Source of the DNA: Desulfocapsa sp.
Lineage (GTDB): Bacteria; Desulfobacterota; Desulfobulbia; Desulfobulbales; CG2-30-60-27
Reading direction: 5' to 3'
Length of the DNA: 33,218 nt
Assembly (NCBI GenBank): GCA_020717925.1
Contig: DYDL01000008.1
Coordinates: forward strand, 1 to 33,218
In this document: positions 15,701 through 24,486 of the stretch, piece by piece
Position numbering within the stretch: position 1 is the stretch's first letter
How the letters are laid out: each line of letters opens with the position of its first letter
The notes under the pieces: model-generated
Databases searched by the model: none
Seen by the model: the letters and a program-made list of their open reading frames with translations, nothing else
What the model was told of the DNA's origin: nothing
Program-made: the position numbers and the translations under genes

Positions 15701-16787
15701 CGGTATTCGAGGAGAACCCCTTCAGAAGCTCACCAACGTTCTCAATAGTGGTTCCCTGTTCCTTCCACAACTTGAGATGCATTTGGAGCTCAGGGTCAAT
15801 CGCCTGAAGCAATCTTGGTAAACGATCTGTCGCCCGCACTTGCCCGTTGAGAAGGGCGTTAATCTCCTGCCGCATCTGGACGTCTTGGTTCTGCCCGGCA
15901 GTGACCAGGGCAAGGGCGGTAGCAATGTTGGTAAAACCATCAACCTGTCTTTTGTTGTTAACGTCGAGCAACACCCCATGCTGAATAAAAGTTTCCGACA
16001 TCATCTGAAGATGCTTACCAGACGCGATGGTATTCGCATCGATCATCTCCAGTTTTTCATTCAACCGTCCGGCGTACCCCGCCGCCCGCTCATACACCGC
16101 CCCAATATCCGCCCCGTTCTTCAGGTCGGCAGAGAACGTGGTAATGAACGCGGCTGTTGATGCTATAGCAAGGTCGAATTCTTCGACCGACTTGAGCCCG
16201 CGAGTGAACTCCGAACTTATACCGCCGACAACCGCCGATAGCCCTTGAAAAGCCACGGTATACAACCCAACCGTGATGATCATGTCACGGAACTTGGCCA
16301 TGCTGAACTGAGTAGACTTACCGACCTCAGTCATGCTCTTGCCTACTCGATCAATAGCAGCGGCAGAAACCCCCATCTGTGCGCCGAGCGCTGCGACTTC
16401 CTTCTGAGTCAGGCCAGCGGCAACTGCGATATCCCTAAGTGATTTTTCCTGCACCTTCGCCGCCTGGGTCTGAAGCATTTGACCCTGTAGCTTCGCAAAT
16501 TGCGCCTCGGTGACACCAGTAACGCTGCGGAGCGCCCCAAGATCGATGCCAAGTTTTGACAGATCGGCGCCGGTTATTTTTGAGGCACGGGAAACACCCC
16601 CGAGATTGGAGATGAGGGAGTTGAGCCCTTTACTGACTTGTTTGTTGTCAAGGGCGTTGTTCATGCTGTTGGAGATGCTGGTTGCAGACTCCGTAACAAT
16701 CTGCTTAACCTTGCCCATATCGCTTCTGAGCCGGGCCAAATCCGCTTCTACAGGTATGTATATGCCGGTTATTCGTGTCGCGGTCAT
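12714..16787 (-). CDS. Tail tape measure protein
   Basis: 1357 aa, long helical/coiled regions, Gly/Ala-rich segment, tail-module position. Confidence 0.9.
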   Translation of the reverse strand: MTATRITGIYIPVEADLARLRSDMGKVKQIVTESATSISNSMNNALDNKQVSKGLNSLISNLGGVSRASKITGADLSKLGIDLGALRSVTGVTEAQFAKLQGQMLQTQAAKVQEKSLRDIAVAAGLTQKEVAALGAQMGVSAAAIDRVGKSMTEVGKSTQFSMAKFRDMIITVGLYTVAFQGLSAVVGGISSEFTRGLKSVEEFDLAIASTAAFITTFSADLKNGADIGAVYERAAGYAGRLNEKLEMIDANTIASGKHLQMMSETFIQHGVLLDVNNKRQVDGFTNIATALALVTAGQNQDVQMRQEINALLNGQVRATDRLPRLLQAIDPELQMHLKLWKEQGTTIENVGELLKGFSSNTGTLNNQWISVGSTMETIHNRILRGAFRPVFEDLIKLAKDLNTTLMDSEGNLTYIAIGIQEAIKGAYSLIKQLGTAAKEVPGAVVDAVKAPWNLADWVGEKIGIAGPTQQVKFVAELIGISGEKNDFGIVDKWKATAEELARLNKMQDPWMVNALAAPKLVDTPDKPYKSKASDLNAAMQAEVELLKAAEENKLAIVKTYTDQMQQLNQNDYDLGLSSYSSYLDEKNALTINAASKELAAKEAVLAAARNAVSKLSPITNKEGELRPDKDAKAHADALKKVEDAEKGVADAANKLAQAQVEGSHAAQVAVKDLNDLYQQTTVSLLESQGKTVEAATLMAQYDEESVERQRLIRAANEGNAEALAIVDAQRLMSAQKIKEADLDNLTTQKDAAISLAELNGEHTKSLDLQIQLKDVEIQRAQLNGALPIQIGLLKAQRREMEAMKAPLSAFAKGWKDVIKEQKTSNELMYDLAKKVAKDMNDTFEDVLFESMKGNFEDIGDLFESLADRMLDDFLKMIAAMVVAWAEAEIISWFVGGENRFSFSASGSGGSGGGTSAGGVVGSLATAAVTSYIKEQIMAEVVTPAYEAVSSYFAGETVGTVAAEGVGYEMGGTATEYVAAEGVGFEMGGAAAAESGSVAATEAGYFVGEGGTVIVAEGGTVVAGEGAAASGTAATTGASTAGMTAAANAGVIGALVASAYIIGTSHNPDIKGQMNADRVSMDDISAVSGVGQEGRLTPFGAGGGNYENIQELNVQLANLNAVSLDAASGVMVAATGVTDSETGLTTSMNWMMYSFDAATGVWTNSTSVFDGMVAQMQELNPVTQEAIETTAQYIAEMNGVPSAADELMSAFEMMSTGVYDLASATNGAVGSMIATAASLGSTVYGSVNMGVDQTSQDLFGNGGGDGGGFATGGIHSGGWRMVGERGRELEYTPPSRIFNNTDTNSIMNGLQKNSSQAITLTVPVYVGNDKLTEHIITIADGVATNRQRQGVVGRAYA

Positions 16788-17182
16788 TTCTTGGTCACCC
16801 TGAACAACTGGATAGCTTTCACAATGCCCTTCTCAGCGGCAGGACGCATGAACGGATGCGGGGGTACTCTTCGTAGCTTAGTCGGCATCCCGGAATGGGT
16901 CAGCATAACGTGGCCAAACTCCACAAGGTGGGCATGGTACCCTTTATCCTTACCTTTACCGGAAGCCCGTATGATATACCCGCCATTCTCAAACTTCGAT
17001 TTCAGCTTCTTGATTGAGGGGCGCAGGTCGTTTTTCCTATTAACAAACGCCTCGGTAGTTACGGCTTCTTGAAGGGTGTAATCCGCGACCTCTTCGAGAT
17101 TCGCTTCGATAGCGGCGATGACCTCCTCGAACTGAGCGTCAAGACCGTTTATATTCTCTATTCGAATCCCTAGCTTGATCAT
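16784..17182 (-). CDS. HK97 gp10-like minor tail / head-tail protein
   Basis: 132 aa; YHAHLVEFGHV...VPPHPFMRPAAEKG is the gp10-type signature. Confidence 0.8.
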   Translation of the reverse strand: MIKLGIRIENINGLDAQFEEVIAAIEANLEEVADYTLQEAVTTEAFVNRKNDLRPSIKKLKSKFENGGYIIRASGKGKDKGYHAHLVEFGHVMLTHSGMPTKLRRVPPHPFMRPAAEKGIVKAIQLFRVTKK

Positions 17183-17840
17183 GCCCCGAGAATCCCCGCT
17201 AATAATCGTTCAACTTCTGCCGGAGTAAGTTCTTTTTCCGGCTCCCGGTAAAGCGAAATCATGAAGTCATCTGGTTTATACGGTGGCGACTTCGGCCCCC
17301 GATGGACGTTCGCTAAAGTGCTACACAATATCCCGTTCCGCAACTCATCCCGGTATTCTGGGTCGCCCTCAATTGATTCAAACGCCTGCCACTCCCGGTA
17401 CTGTTTTGCGGTCAGGAGTGGCAGGAGGTAATCAGGATGTGGATATCCTAGTCTTGTGGCGAGCCTGAAAGGGAATCGTCTTTCTGACCCGCTTCGGAGT
17501 TTTTTTCAACTTCACCATCAAGCCCGTTCATCCGCCGAGCTGCTGAAATGAGCTTCTTAAAAACCTTTGGGTTGCTGTTACGTAAAGCCACCATATCGGC
17601 AGGGTCGGTCAACAGGCGTTCCCCTGCTTCATCAACAATACAATGAGCCAGTAGTTTAGTGTTGAGATCGACATTCTTTACATTACCGTCACCGTCTTTC
17701 TCCAACCCGTCCCACATCTCAATAAAGCTTACCGCCGACATTTGGGTAACCATCACTCCGCTCTTGCCGCTGATCAACACAAACTCGGTTTGAAGTTTCA
17801 GCGCCCCGAGCAGCGCTGCTCTATCAAGAAATTTCCCCAT
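17179..17840 (-). CDS. Tail assembly chaperone, frameshifted (gpGT-like) product
   Basis: -1 frame after A AAA AAC reads LRSGSERRFPFRLATRLGYPHPDYLLPLLTAKQYREWQAFESIEGDPEYRDELRNGILCSTLANVHRGPKSPPYKPDDFMISLYREPEKELTPAEVERLLAGILGA* with no usable start of its own; GT-like T domain. Confidence 0.85.
17448..17840 (-). CDS. Tail assembly chaperone, zero-frame (gpG-like) product
   Basis: 130 aa between tail tube and tape measure modules. Confidence 0.8.
   Translation of the reverse strand: MGKFLDRAALLGALKLQTEFVLISGKSGVMVTQMSAVSFIEMWDGLEKDGDGNVKNVDLNTKLLAHCIVDEAGERLLTDPADMVALRNSNPKVFKKLISAARRMNGLDGEVEKNSEAGQKDDSLSGSPQD
17499..17505 (-). promoter_or_regulatory. Programmed -1 ribosomal frameshift slippery site A AAA AAC
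   Basis: GTT GAA AAA AAC TCC in the correct phase in the tail chaperone gene. Confidence 0.88.
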
Positions 17841-18502
17841 TAGGACACCACCACCGCGCCAGAGATCTTGATTTCGGCAGAACCCACCTGGACCCCGTTA
17901 ACGGCGTGAGTCGGGATGGTCGGCCACTTGGTAATCGACGCAGAGAAGGTACGGGTCTTCGGCAAAGCTGTAACAATCTTAAAGTTCTTCGATGTTGACG
18001 CAGCGAATGCCGCCAAACAAGCAGCCTGACCCGCGTCGGTTTCAAGGATATTAATGTCGAAGCCGAGGGTACCATGATCCTGCAAACCGGTAAGAGATTC
18101 CATCGCGGTACTGTCAAGGTCAGTAACATCAATAACGGAAGCAGTACCGCCACTCGGATTGATACCTTTGACTTCTTTGATTTGAATCCAGGCGGAAGGA
18201 GTGGCGGTGGCGGTACCAATGGTGATGGTAAGACCAACGGTGTTGATGTCGATGGCAAAGGTGTCATTGGTGGCGCCGGTGGCGTAGTTCTTTACCGTAG
18301 CGGTTTGGGCGTTAAGGGTGGCCGCGTCGGCCCCCTCGAAACCGGCAAGCGTTACTACATCACCATTGGCCACACCTGCATGACCGGTGATTGCAAGGAT
18401 TGTCGGGTATCCGACTGTTACCGCGGTTAACGTTTCTGCTGCGGCCGCAGTTCCGGCGATGTACAGTTTTGCCAATTGTGCTAATTGCGCTGATATACTC
18501 AT
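17840..18502 (-). CDS. Major tail (tube) protein with an inserted beta domain
   Basis: 220 aa upstream of the chaperone; ...SLTGLQDHGTLGFDINILETDAG... tail-tube-like segment; insert VANGDVVTLAGFEG...TFAIDINTVG. Confidence 0.8.
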   Translation of the reverse strand: MSISAQLAQLAKLYIAGTAAAAETLTAVTVGYPTILAITGHAGVANGDVVTLAGFEGADAATLNAQTATVKNYATGATNDTFAIDINTVGLTITIGTATATPSAWIQIKEVKGINPSGGTASVIDVTDLDSTAMESLTGLQDHGTLGFDINILETDAGQAACLAAFAASTSKNFKIVTALPKTRTFSASITKWPTIPTHAVNGVQVGSAEIKISGAVVVS

Positions 18503-18578
18503 TTGATGCTCCTTTCTGCTTCACAGCAGTAAGTTTCCGGCCTTGTCGTCGCGACAGTCCTTTTGTTTACCCTGACCG

Positions 18579-18923
18579 TTACGGCCAGATCGAGTACTCA
18601 AGGAGTACACGGTACTCCTTACTTACTTCTTCATAAAGATCTTGAAACCCTAATGGGACATTCACGAATGACGCAGACAGCATTGCGGTCTTTATTGACT
18701 CAGCAAGCGTCTTCGCGCTGTTGAAAGTAGTCCCCCAAACATCGATCTGCATTCTAACATTCTCCCGGCCCGGCCCTTCGAGATCGAGATCGGGAGTACC
18801 AATAATTTTTTGAAACGTGATATAAGGTGACACAATCGTCAACTGCGTGTTGATCAGCGGGTAACACCGACCCGAACACAGGTTGCCGAGCAATGTTTGT
18901 AATGTGGCCTCGAATGTTGGCAT
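18579..18923 (-). CDS. DUF3168-like tail completion/terminator protein
   Basis: 114 aa; size, position and sequence character. Confidence 0.65.
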   Translation of the reverse strand: MPTFEATLQTLLGNLCSGRCYPLINTQLTIVSPYITFQKIIGTPDLDLEGPGRENVRMQIDVWGTTFNSAKTLAESIKTAMLSASFVNVPLGFQDLYEEVSKEYRVLLEYSIWP

Positions 18924-19108
18924 TACACTTCTTTAATAACCAAAAAATGATCTTTCCAGATAGTCTTTTCAACCATCGATGTTGGGTAATCTAACCGATG
19001 CTCAGTAAGCATCTTAGCATGACCGCCTTCCGGCCCTCTCTCCCACACCTGCACCACCACCTTGTGGTTGCTATTATCCGCGTTTTCAACTCTAATTGAT
19101 TTCGTCAT
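18923..19108 (-). CDS. Small hypothetical protein
   Basis: MTKSIRVENADNSNHKVVVQVWERG...; internal ATG at 19108 has the better SD (AAAGGA). Confidence 0.55.
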   Translation of the reverse strand: MTKSIRVENADNSNHKVVVQVWERGPEGGHAKMLTEHRLDYPTSMVEKTIWKDHFLVIKEV

Positions 19109-19137
19109 AATCGTCCTTTCCATCTAATAGAAGATGG

Positions 19138-19476
19138 TTAGCCCTCACTTAATCCTGTTTTTGCCATAATGTCAATCTCCCGGTTCGCTTCCTCGATATT
19201 GATTACGGCGGTAATGTCGTAGTTCTTACCGCCATAAACAATCCGCATCACCGGGAGTACCGCAGCCAGATACCGAATATTGAATACCAGTTCCGTCAAG
19301 TTCTGCGCGGCCTGTGCGGCCACCAGATCCCGGCCCCTAAGAGGACGGGCAAGAGCCCACACGGTGGCAAACGTTGACCAAGTATGGACCGTTCCGCCAT
19401 AACTATCCGTAGACTCGGTACTGGTCTGGATGACAATTACCCTATTCCGTTTGCCCGGTGGCGTCCAAACAGCCAT
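19138..19476 (-). CDS. Phage head-tail joining (head closure) protein
   Basis: 112 aa; GKRNRVIVIQTSTESTDSYGGTVHTWSTFATVWALARPLRGRD is the head-tail joining signature. Confidence 0.85.
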   Translation of the reverse strand: MAVWTPPGKRNRVIVIQTSTESTDSYGGTVHTWSTFATVWALARPLRGRDLVAAQAAQNLTELVFNIRYLAAVLPVMRIVYGGKNYDITAVINIEEANREIDIMAKTGLSEG

Positions 19477-20318
19477 CAGAAGTGCCTCGCGGAGTCCATA
19501 GCGAACCAGTGAGCAGCGGCACGAGGGATTGTTACCGGAAGGGAGTTGGTAGACCGGCCGATAACCGTGTCGCCCCGCTCCTCATACAAATCACTCAGAA
19601 TGAGTTTCATCCCAACCATCGTACTTGCCGGCAGTTCTCCAATAAACATGTTTCCGGTCCCGGCCGTAGTCAGATCGATAGCAGCGCCACTTACCGTAGC
19701 CGCCAGCTTGAGGGACACCCCGGCCACCGCGTCCCGAACGTAGTAATCGGTCAATACCGTGACCCCCGCGGGTAATGTTCCACCCGACACTGATAGCCGC
19801 ACCATATCAGTATTGACAAACGGGTGATTCGGCGCGGCAATAACATCAGTTGCAGCGGTGGCCGTGAAGGGTACCAGATAACCGCACTGAAACCGAACCT
19901 GCACGGGGTTGTTTGGGGCCAACGTCCCTGATGGCCATGTCTCCCCGTAATTCAGCACGATCCGCCCCGGCTCACTGACGATATCCACCGTGTAATCAGT
20001 GAATGTGGTAACAACCCCGGAACTGTCGGTGTACCGTACGAACCCGACAGCCCGGAGCGGGGGTAGGGGGAGTTTAATGTAGTTCTCGGCAGGAAACCCG
20101 CCAAGATATAGATCCCACGTCTGCAGTACCAACGCCCGCCACTGCTCGGTTTCAGCAGCATGGCGGCAAGCGGCTATGGCCACAGAGAGTAGGGTATCCT
20201 CTGCGGTATAGGCGGCTGCCGCCGTTGCGTCAGTCGCCCCACCCGCCTTCAAGTGGAGCTTCGCCTCAATGAGCGACATTGCTTCAGCGGCAGGCGGTAT
20301 GTACTGCTTTAGGATCAT
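19476..20318 (-). CDS. gp6-like head-tail connector with inserted beta domain
   Basis: EAKLHLKAGG...AAETEQWRALVLQTWDLYLGGFP...PVQVRFQCGY connector pattern; insert FVNTDMVRLSVSGGTLPAGVTVLTDYYVRD...AAIDLTTAGTGNMF. Confidence 0.8.
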   Translation of the reverse strand: MILKQYIPPAAEAMSLIEAKLHLKAGGATDATAAAAYTAEDTLLSVAIAACRHAAETEQWRALVLQTWDLYLGGFPAENYIKLPLPPLRAVGFVRYTDSSGVVTTFTDYTVDIVSEPGRIVLNYGETWPSGTLAPNNPVQVRFQCGYLVPFTATAATDVIAAPNHPFVNTDMVRLSVSGGTLPAGVTVLTDYYVRDAVAGVSLKLAATVSGAAIDLTTAGTGNMFIGELPASTMVGMKLILSDLYEERGDTVIGRSTNSLPVTIPRAAAHWFAMDSARHF

Positions 20319-20911
20319 ACGTTAACTTCTTCCCATAAGAAAAAGAACACGGCTGCAGCGGTTGTTGCGGTCGTGGTATAGGTCATCACCGAACGGCCAG
20401 GGGGCAGAATAATACTACCGTCAACCTGATAGATACTCTGCGGCACGGAGATCTGTGTAGTTGTCGCCCCAGTACCAATAGCCCCACATATTCTTTCAAG
20501 AATAGGAGTACTTATTGTAGCACCATCATCACAGAAAGCTATGGATGTTCCAGAACCTGATTTAGCCGCCTTGGCGGTCAACGCAGCCGCAAAACCGGTG
20601 TCCGTACTTGTCATCAAACCAACAACTCCGTCGTCGGGACCAACAACCGACAACGCCCATCCGAACTCGTGGAGGATTATATTCTTACCTGAACCGGTGG
20701 GATTTGATATCCCAAGACCTGTCCAAGTTGTTGCGAGCGCTGCGGTAGTGGCCACGGCAGCCTGATTGGCGACCGAAAACAGCCTCCCCGCCAGTGCGGC
20801 ATCGCGGTATTTTCCGGCAGACAACCGGGCGATCAACGCGCCATCAGCGTCGAGCCTTACCGGCCCGGACGAACCAGAAGCCAGAGCTTGTGCACCTACT
20901 TTTCCATACAT
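20315..20911 (-). CDS. Putative structural/decoration protein
   Basis: 198 aa, small-residue-rich, in the head module. Confidence 0.55.
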   Translation of the reverse strand: MYGKVGAQALASGSSGPVRLDADGALIARLSAGKYRDAALAGRLFSVANQAAVATTAALATTWTGLGISNPTGSGKNIILHEFGWALSVVGPDDGVVGLMTSTDTGFAAALTAKAAKSGSGTSIAFCDDGATISTPILERICGAIGTGATTTQISVPQSIYQVDGSIILPPGRSVMTYTTTATTAAAVFFFLWEEVNV

Positions 20912-20923
20912 GTTTTCACCTAT

Positions 20924-21106
20924 TTACCAAACAGCGGTCATCGCTGTGATTGATCTCAAATCTTGCTCCCATGTACCGTCGTGGAATACGTACTCTTCCC
21001 CGGTATCGATAACATGTAGGCAAGATCCTTCGGGGGGATTACTCGGCCACGTATCAGCAGACATAGCTTGAAATCTCTGAATTGTGGATACTAATATAAC
21101 CGCCAT
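20924..21106 (-). CDS. Small hypothetical structural-region protein
   Basis: 60 aa ORF with SD GGAGAAAGGGG upstream. Confidence 0.6.
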   Translation of the reverse strand: MAVILVSTIQRFQAMSADTWPSNPPEGSCLHVIDTGEEYVFHDGTWEQDLRSITAMTAVW

Positions 21107-21124
21107 AATTATCCCCTTTCTCCT

Positions 21125-21646
21125 TTAGAGAGCCGCCTCGATATAGGCACCATCGGAATACGGCAGGTAGTTCAGAACCACCCGGAAGGTGCCGCTTGCC
21201 TGGTCGGCAGCAGCCGCCAGCATCCCGATTGTCCCGACAAAATCATGCCCGCCCACAATCTGAGGCGTGACACAAGTTACGTCAGATAGGCCGGGAGAAT
21301 CGGTTATAACAGCGGCACTTGCAACCGCCCCGCCGATATGAACAATTCTCCCGCCTTGACCGAGACTGGTTATCGCCGCACACGCCGCGCCAATCGGGTT
21401 CAATGCGATAACCGGAGTGGTAAAGGTACAGTTGAATTGTACCGTTGTGGCATGGGCGGAAGCCGCGGTAATCAGTTCAAGATAGAGTTGCAGGAGCAAT
21501 ATCCTCCCGTGCACATTGAACAATTCCGTTTGAGTATTAGCCGCACCTAAGAGGTACGTCAGATTCGCCAGAATAGTTGTTTCTTTCCGGAGACCACCGT
21601 TTATGAAACCGATCATCTCCCGTGTTGATGGATTGAAGTTCGGCAT
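21125..21646 (-). CDS. Putative structural protein
   Basis: 173 aa; GGAG upstream, TAATG overlap with the preceding micro-ORF. Confidence 0.6.
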   Translation of the reverse strand: MPNFNPSTREMIGFINGGLRKETTILANLTYLLGAANTQTELFNVHGRILLLQLYLELITAASAHATTVQFNCTFTTPVIALNPIGAACAAITSLGQGGRIVHIGGAVASAAVITDSPGLSDVTCVTPQIVGGHDFVGTIGMLAAAADQASGTFRVVLNYLPYSDGAYIEAAL

Positions 21647-21777
21647 TATTTTTTCTCCTCTGTCTTCGTGGGCTTCACGGGTTTCGTGTCAGCCAATTGT
21701 TTACCATCGAGCAATATCTTGACCTCTTCTTTAATGAGATCCCGTATTGCTTCGAGGTCTTCCTTATGCAGAATCAT
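21646..21777 (-). CDS. Small charged protein (43 aa)
   Basis: MILHKEDLEAIRDLIKEEVKILLDGKQLADTKPVKPTKTEEKK; SD AGGAGAAC upstream; TAATG coupling to next gene. Confidence 0.55.
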   Translation of the reverse strand: MILHKEDLEAIRDLIKEEVKILLDGKQLADTKPVKPTKTEEKK

Positions 21778-21790
21778 TATGTTCTCCTGA

Positions 21791-22273
21791 TTATGCTAAT
21801 GCAGTCGGGGATTGGCCGTTTGCGTAGCGGGGTTTCAGAATGGCATGTACCTGCACATTACCGGTCGAACCGCCCGGATCAGTAAATCTCAAGGTCAGCC
21901 AATCCTCACTATTGTCAAGATCCATAGCCGTTGCCGGAACCTCAATAACCAGCATGTAGTTATCGTAAGTGCCATGGGTCAAAGTGATGACTGCGGCACT
22001 GGTCCAGGCGGAAAGAACATCACAGTTTGCCGAGCCTTGCGCGGCACCGCCGAAAGCATAGTTTACAGTCAATGCCGAAGTACAGGCACCGTCAGACGCG
22101 CCACTATAGACTTCCAAGGTAGACGATGCGCCGGCCAGCGTCTGCAGACCGACAATGAAAGTTGCATGGTGGTGACCCTTCATATTGATGGAATCAGTAT
22201 CAAGGGTTGCCCCGGCGTTGAGATCACCATCACTCAAAACCGGTACGAGTTTAAATTGTTCTGAGAGCATCAT
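21791..22273 (-). CDS. Putative head decoration/stabilisation protein
   Basis: 160 aa ORF immediately downstream of the major capsid gene. Confidence 0.6.
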   Translation of the reverse strand: MMLSEQFKLVPVLSDGDLNAGATLDTDSINMKGHHHATFIVGLQTLAGASSTLEVYSGASDGACTSALTVNYAFGGAAQGSANCDVLSAWTSAAVITLTHGTYDNYMLVIEVPATAMDLDNSEDWLTLRFTDPGGSTGNVQVHAILKPRYANGQSPTALA

Positions 22274-22288
22274 AGTAACAACCTCCTA

Positions 22289-23608
22289 TTAGGCGCGGGT
22301 CGCCAAAGCGACAAAGTGACTTTGAGTAGCACTGGCCCCACCCTTGAACGGGGTAAGAGCAGTAGCCCTGACCGGCTGGCCATCGATTCTCAAAACGAAC
22401 CGGAAAACCTGCTCGTCATAGACGAATCGAACATGGATTGACATATCGGTCTTGATTCCACCCTTCTCTGCCAAAACATAGCCGTTCTGGAGGTTGGCAA
22501 GAACGATGTCACCAGCGGTGCCGAGAACAGCGGCCTGCTCAACAGCAATTGCCGGAAGACCCTTGATCATCCCGTAAGGTGCGCTATTCATGCCACCAGG
22601 GGGGGTATAGACAAGAGATCCACCCGTACCGATTGAATACGCCATTTTCGACAATTGCGGTTCGATCATCTGGTTATACAACCAGACATAATTACTGGTC
22701 TGGCCAGCGAACCTTCTGGCGTACATATTGTCAATGTTTTCGGGTAAAATTGTTGCCGCTGCTTGTCCGGTTTCCTTGGACACCGTTACCAAACTTCCGG
22801 TGTTCATGAAACCGAGGGGTTGACCAGCACCGGTGCCGTTGTAGATCGCCTCATCGACAAGAAAGCCGAACTCGCCGGCAAACGCCGTTCTGACAAACGA
22901 CTCAAGGCCGGCTGCGTCTTCCATCAACTCGTCGGTGAGATAACACAGACCGATAAGTTTCTTGAGGTTCAATTCGATCTTGCGGAATTTCGGCTTACTG
23001 GCGGTCTTCTCCCCAGCTTCATCTTCCCAGTAACCAACGATCCCACCATAACGAGAAGAGGCTCGACTGGTTTCGTCCACACCGTTGATCTTGATACTAT
23101 TCGAGCCACCTGAAAGCGGCTGTCGGCGACAACGAGACGAGAGCACACCGGTATTATAGACTTCCTGCAGAAGCTCGGTCGAAAAATCCGTTTGAATCAA
23201 AAATCCACCATCGGATGGTGTGGTTTCATTCAACCCTGTGGCAGCATTGAAAAGACGGGGATCAACATTGCCGCCAGGGATGCCGGCATGCATGACTGCG
23301 GCCATCTGTTCGCCGAAGCTATTGAACCGATCTTTGTCCCGTTTCGGGGCGGTTGTTCGGCTGTTGGTGGTCGTTCGGGGCAGGGTTTCCGGTCCATCCG
23401 TCTGGGCCAAGGCATTGTTCATGCGCTCTTGACGCTCTTGGGTCTGGACGATCCGACGGAATTCCTCGGCGGTATCGAGCAGTTCGTTTTTAATGGTCAA
23501 CTCCGATTCGGTCGGCTCACGATTCTCATTGACACATTGGGCGTCAATGTCGGCGGATTTCTTCATCAACGCCTTAATATCTTCTTTGTACTGACTAATT
23601 GTCTTCAT
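22289..23608 (-). CDS. Major capsid protein, HK97 family
   Basis: 439 aa with N-terminal coiled scaffold-like region, FSTELLQEVYNTGVLSSRCRR...YNGTGAGQPLGFMN... Confidence 0.93.
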   Translation of the reverse strand: MKTISQYKEDIKALMKKSADIDAQCVNENREPTESELTIKNELLDTAEEFRRIVQTQERQERMNNALAQTDGPETLPRTTTNSRTTAPKRDKDRFNSFGEQMAAVMHAGIPGGNVDPRLFNAATGLNETTPSDGGFLIQTDFSTELLQEVYNTGVLSSRCRRQPLSGGSNSIKINGVDETSRASSRYGGIVGYWEDEAGEKTASKPKFRKIELNLKKLIGLCYLTDELMEDAAGLESFVRTAFAGEFGFLVDEAIYNGTGAGQPLGFMNTGSLVTVSKETGQAAATILPENIDNMYARRFAGQTSNYVWLYNQMIEPQLSKMAYSIGTGGSLVYTPPGGMNSAPYGMIKGLPAIAVEQAAVLGTAGDIVLANLQNGYVLAEKGGIKTDMSIHVRFVYDEQVFRFVLRIDGQPVRATALTPFKGGASATQSHFVALATRA

Positions 23609-24486
23609 TATTGTTCATCCCTCATGGTTGGGGCGATAATTTCCGCCCGAGTAAGAAGTTCCGCTATCCTATCCTTTTTCCTTTTAGGTGTGACAACCTC
23701 CCGTTGCTGTTCGGGGGCGACATCCCGCCGTGTCCCTTCCCACCCCTTTGCAAGTATGGCTTTCGCCACGGTCTGAGAACACCCGGCGTCCCGCAGGATG
23801 CGCTCAATTTCACGCTTGGTTACATTCTTCTCGCGTTCCTTTAATTTATCTGGGACGCGATTGAAAACAGAGAGATCGTAAGTATTCTCGACAACCTCCC
23901 CGGTGTATACCCGGTCAATTAGCCCAAGATCAAGTGCCTCTTGAGCGGTAAACCAGCTTTCGTCGGCCATCCATTGTTTCGTTTCTTCCAGGGTCTTCCC
24001 GGCCCGCTTGGCATAGTCATTGGCAATCGAGTCATCAACCTTATCTAATCGCTCCTGTTCCTTGCCCATATCTTCGGTAAGCTTGGTACAATCATCGCAA
24101 TTGAAGTATCCAAAGATATCGACAAAAGACATAGCTTTATGAATCATCATAAAGCCACCGTCGGTCATTTCAATTTCGTCTCCCGCCATGGCGATGAAAG
24201 AAGCGGCGGAAGCGGCAAGACCATCAATATGGACAATAATCTTGGCTTTGTGCTGCTTCAGAGCCGTTTGAATCGCCCTGGCTGCGAACACATCCCCACC
24301 AATGGAATCCACACGGAGATGAATCGTATCGGCATCAACCGCGTTCAGGTTCGTGACAAACTCTTGAGCATTGATTCCCCAGAACCCTATTTCGTCATAG
24401 AGGTATAAGGTTGCTTCATTGCTCTTGTTTACCACCGGTTTGTTTACCGTCGCCCGGTTTAATGACCTCTTGCGATTTACTAACAT
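23608..24486 (-). CDS. ClpP-like (S14) prohead protease
   Basis: RVDSIGGDVFAARAIQTALKQHKAKIIVHIDGLAASAASFIAMAGDEIEMTDGGFMMIHKA; Ser in GLAASAAS. Confidence 0.93.
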   Translation of the reverse strand: MLVNRKRSLNRATVNKPVVNKSNEATLYLYDEIGFWGINAQEFVTNLNAVDADTIHLRVDSIGGDVFAARAIQTALKQHKAKIIVHIDGLAASAASFIAMAGDEIEMTDGGFMMIHKAMSFVDIFGYFNCDDCTKLTEDMGKEQERLDKVDDSIANDYAKRAGKTLEETKQWMADESWFTAQEALDLGLIDRVYTGEVVENTYDLSVFNRVPDKLKEREKNVTKREIERILRDAGCSQTVAKAILAKGWEGTRRDVAPEQQREVVTPKRKKDRIAELLTRAEIIAPTMRDEQ

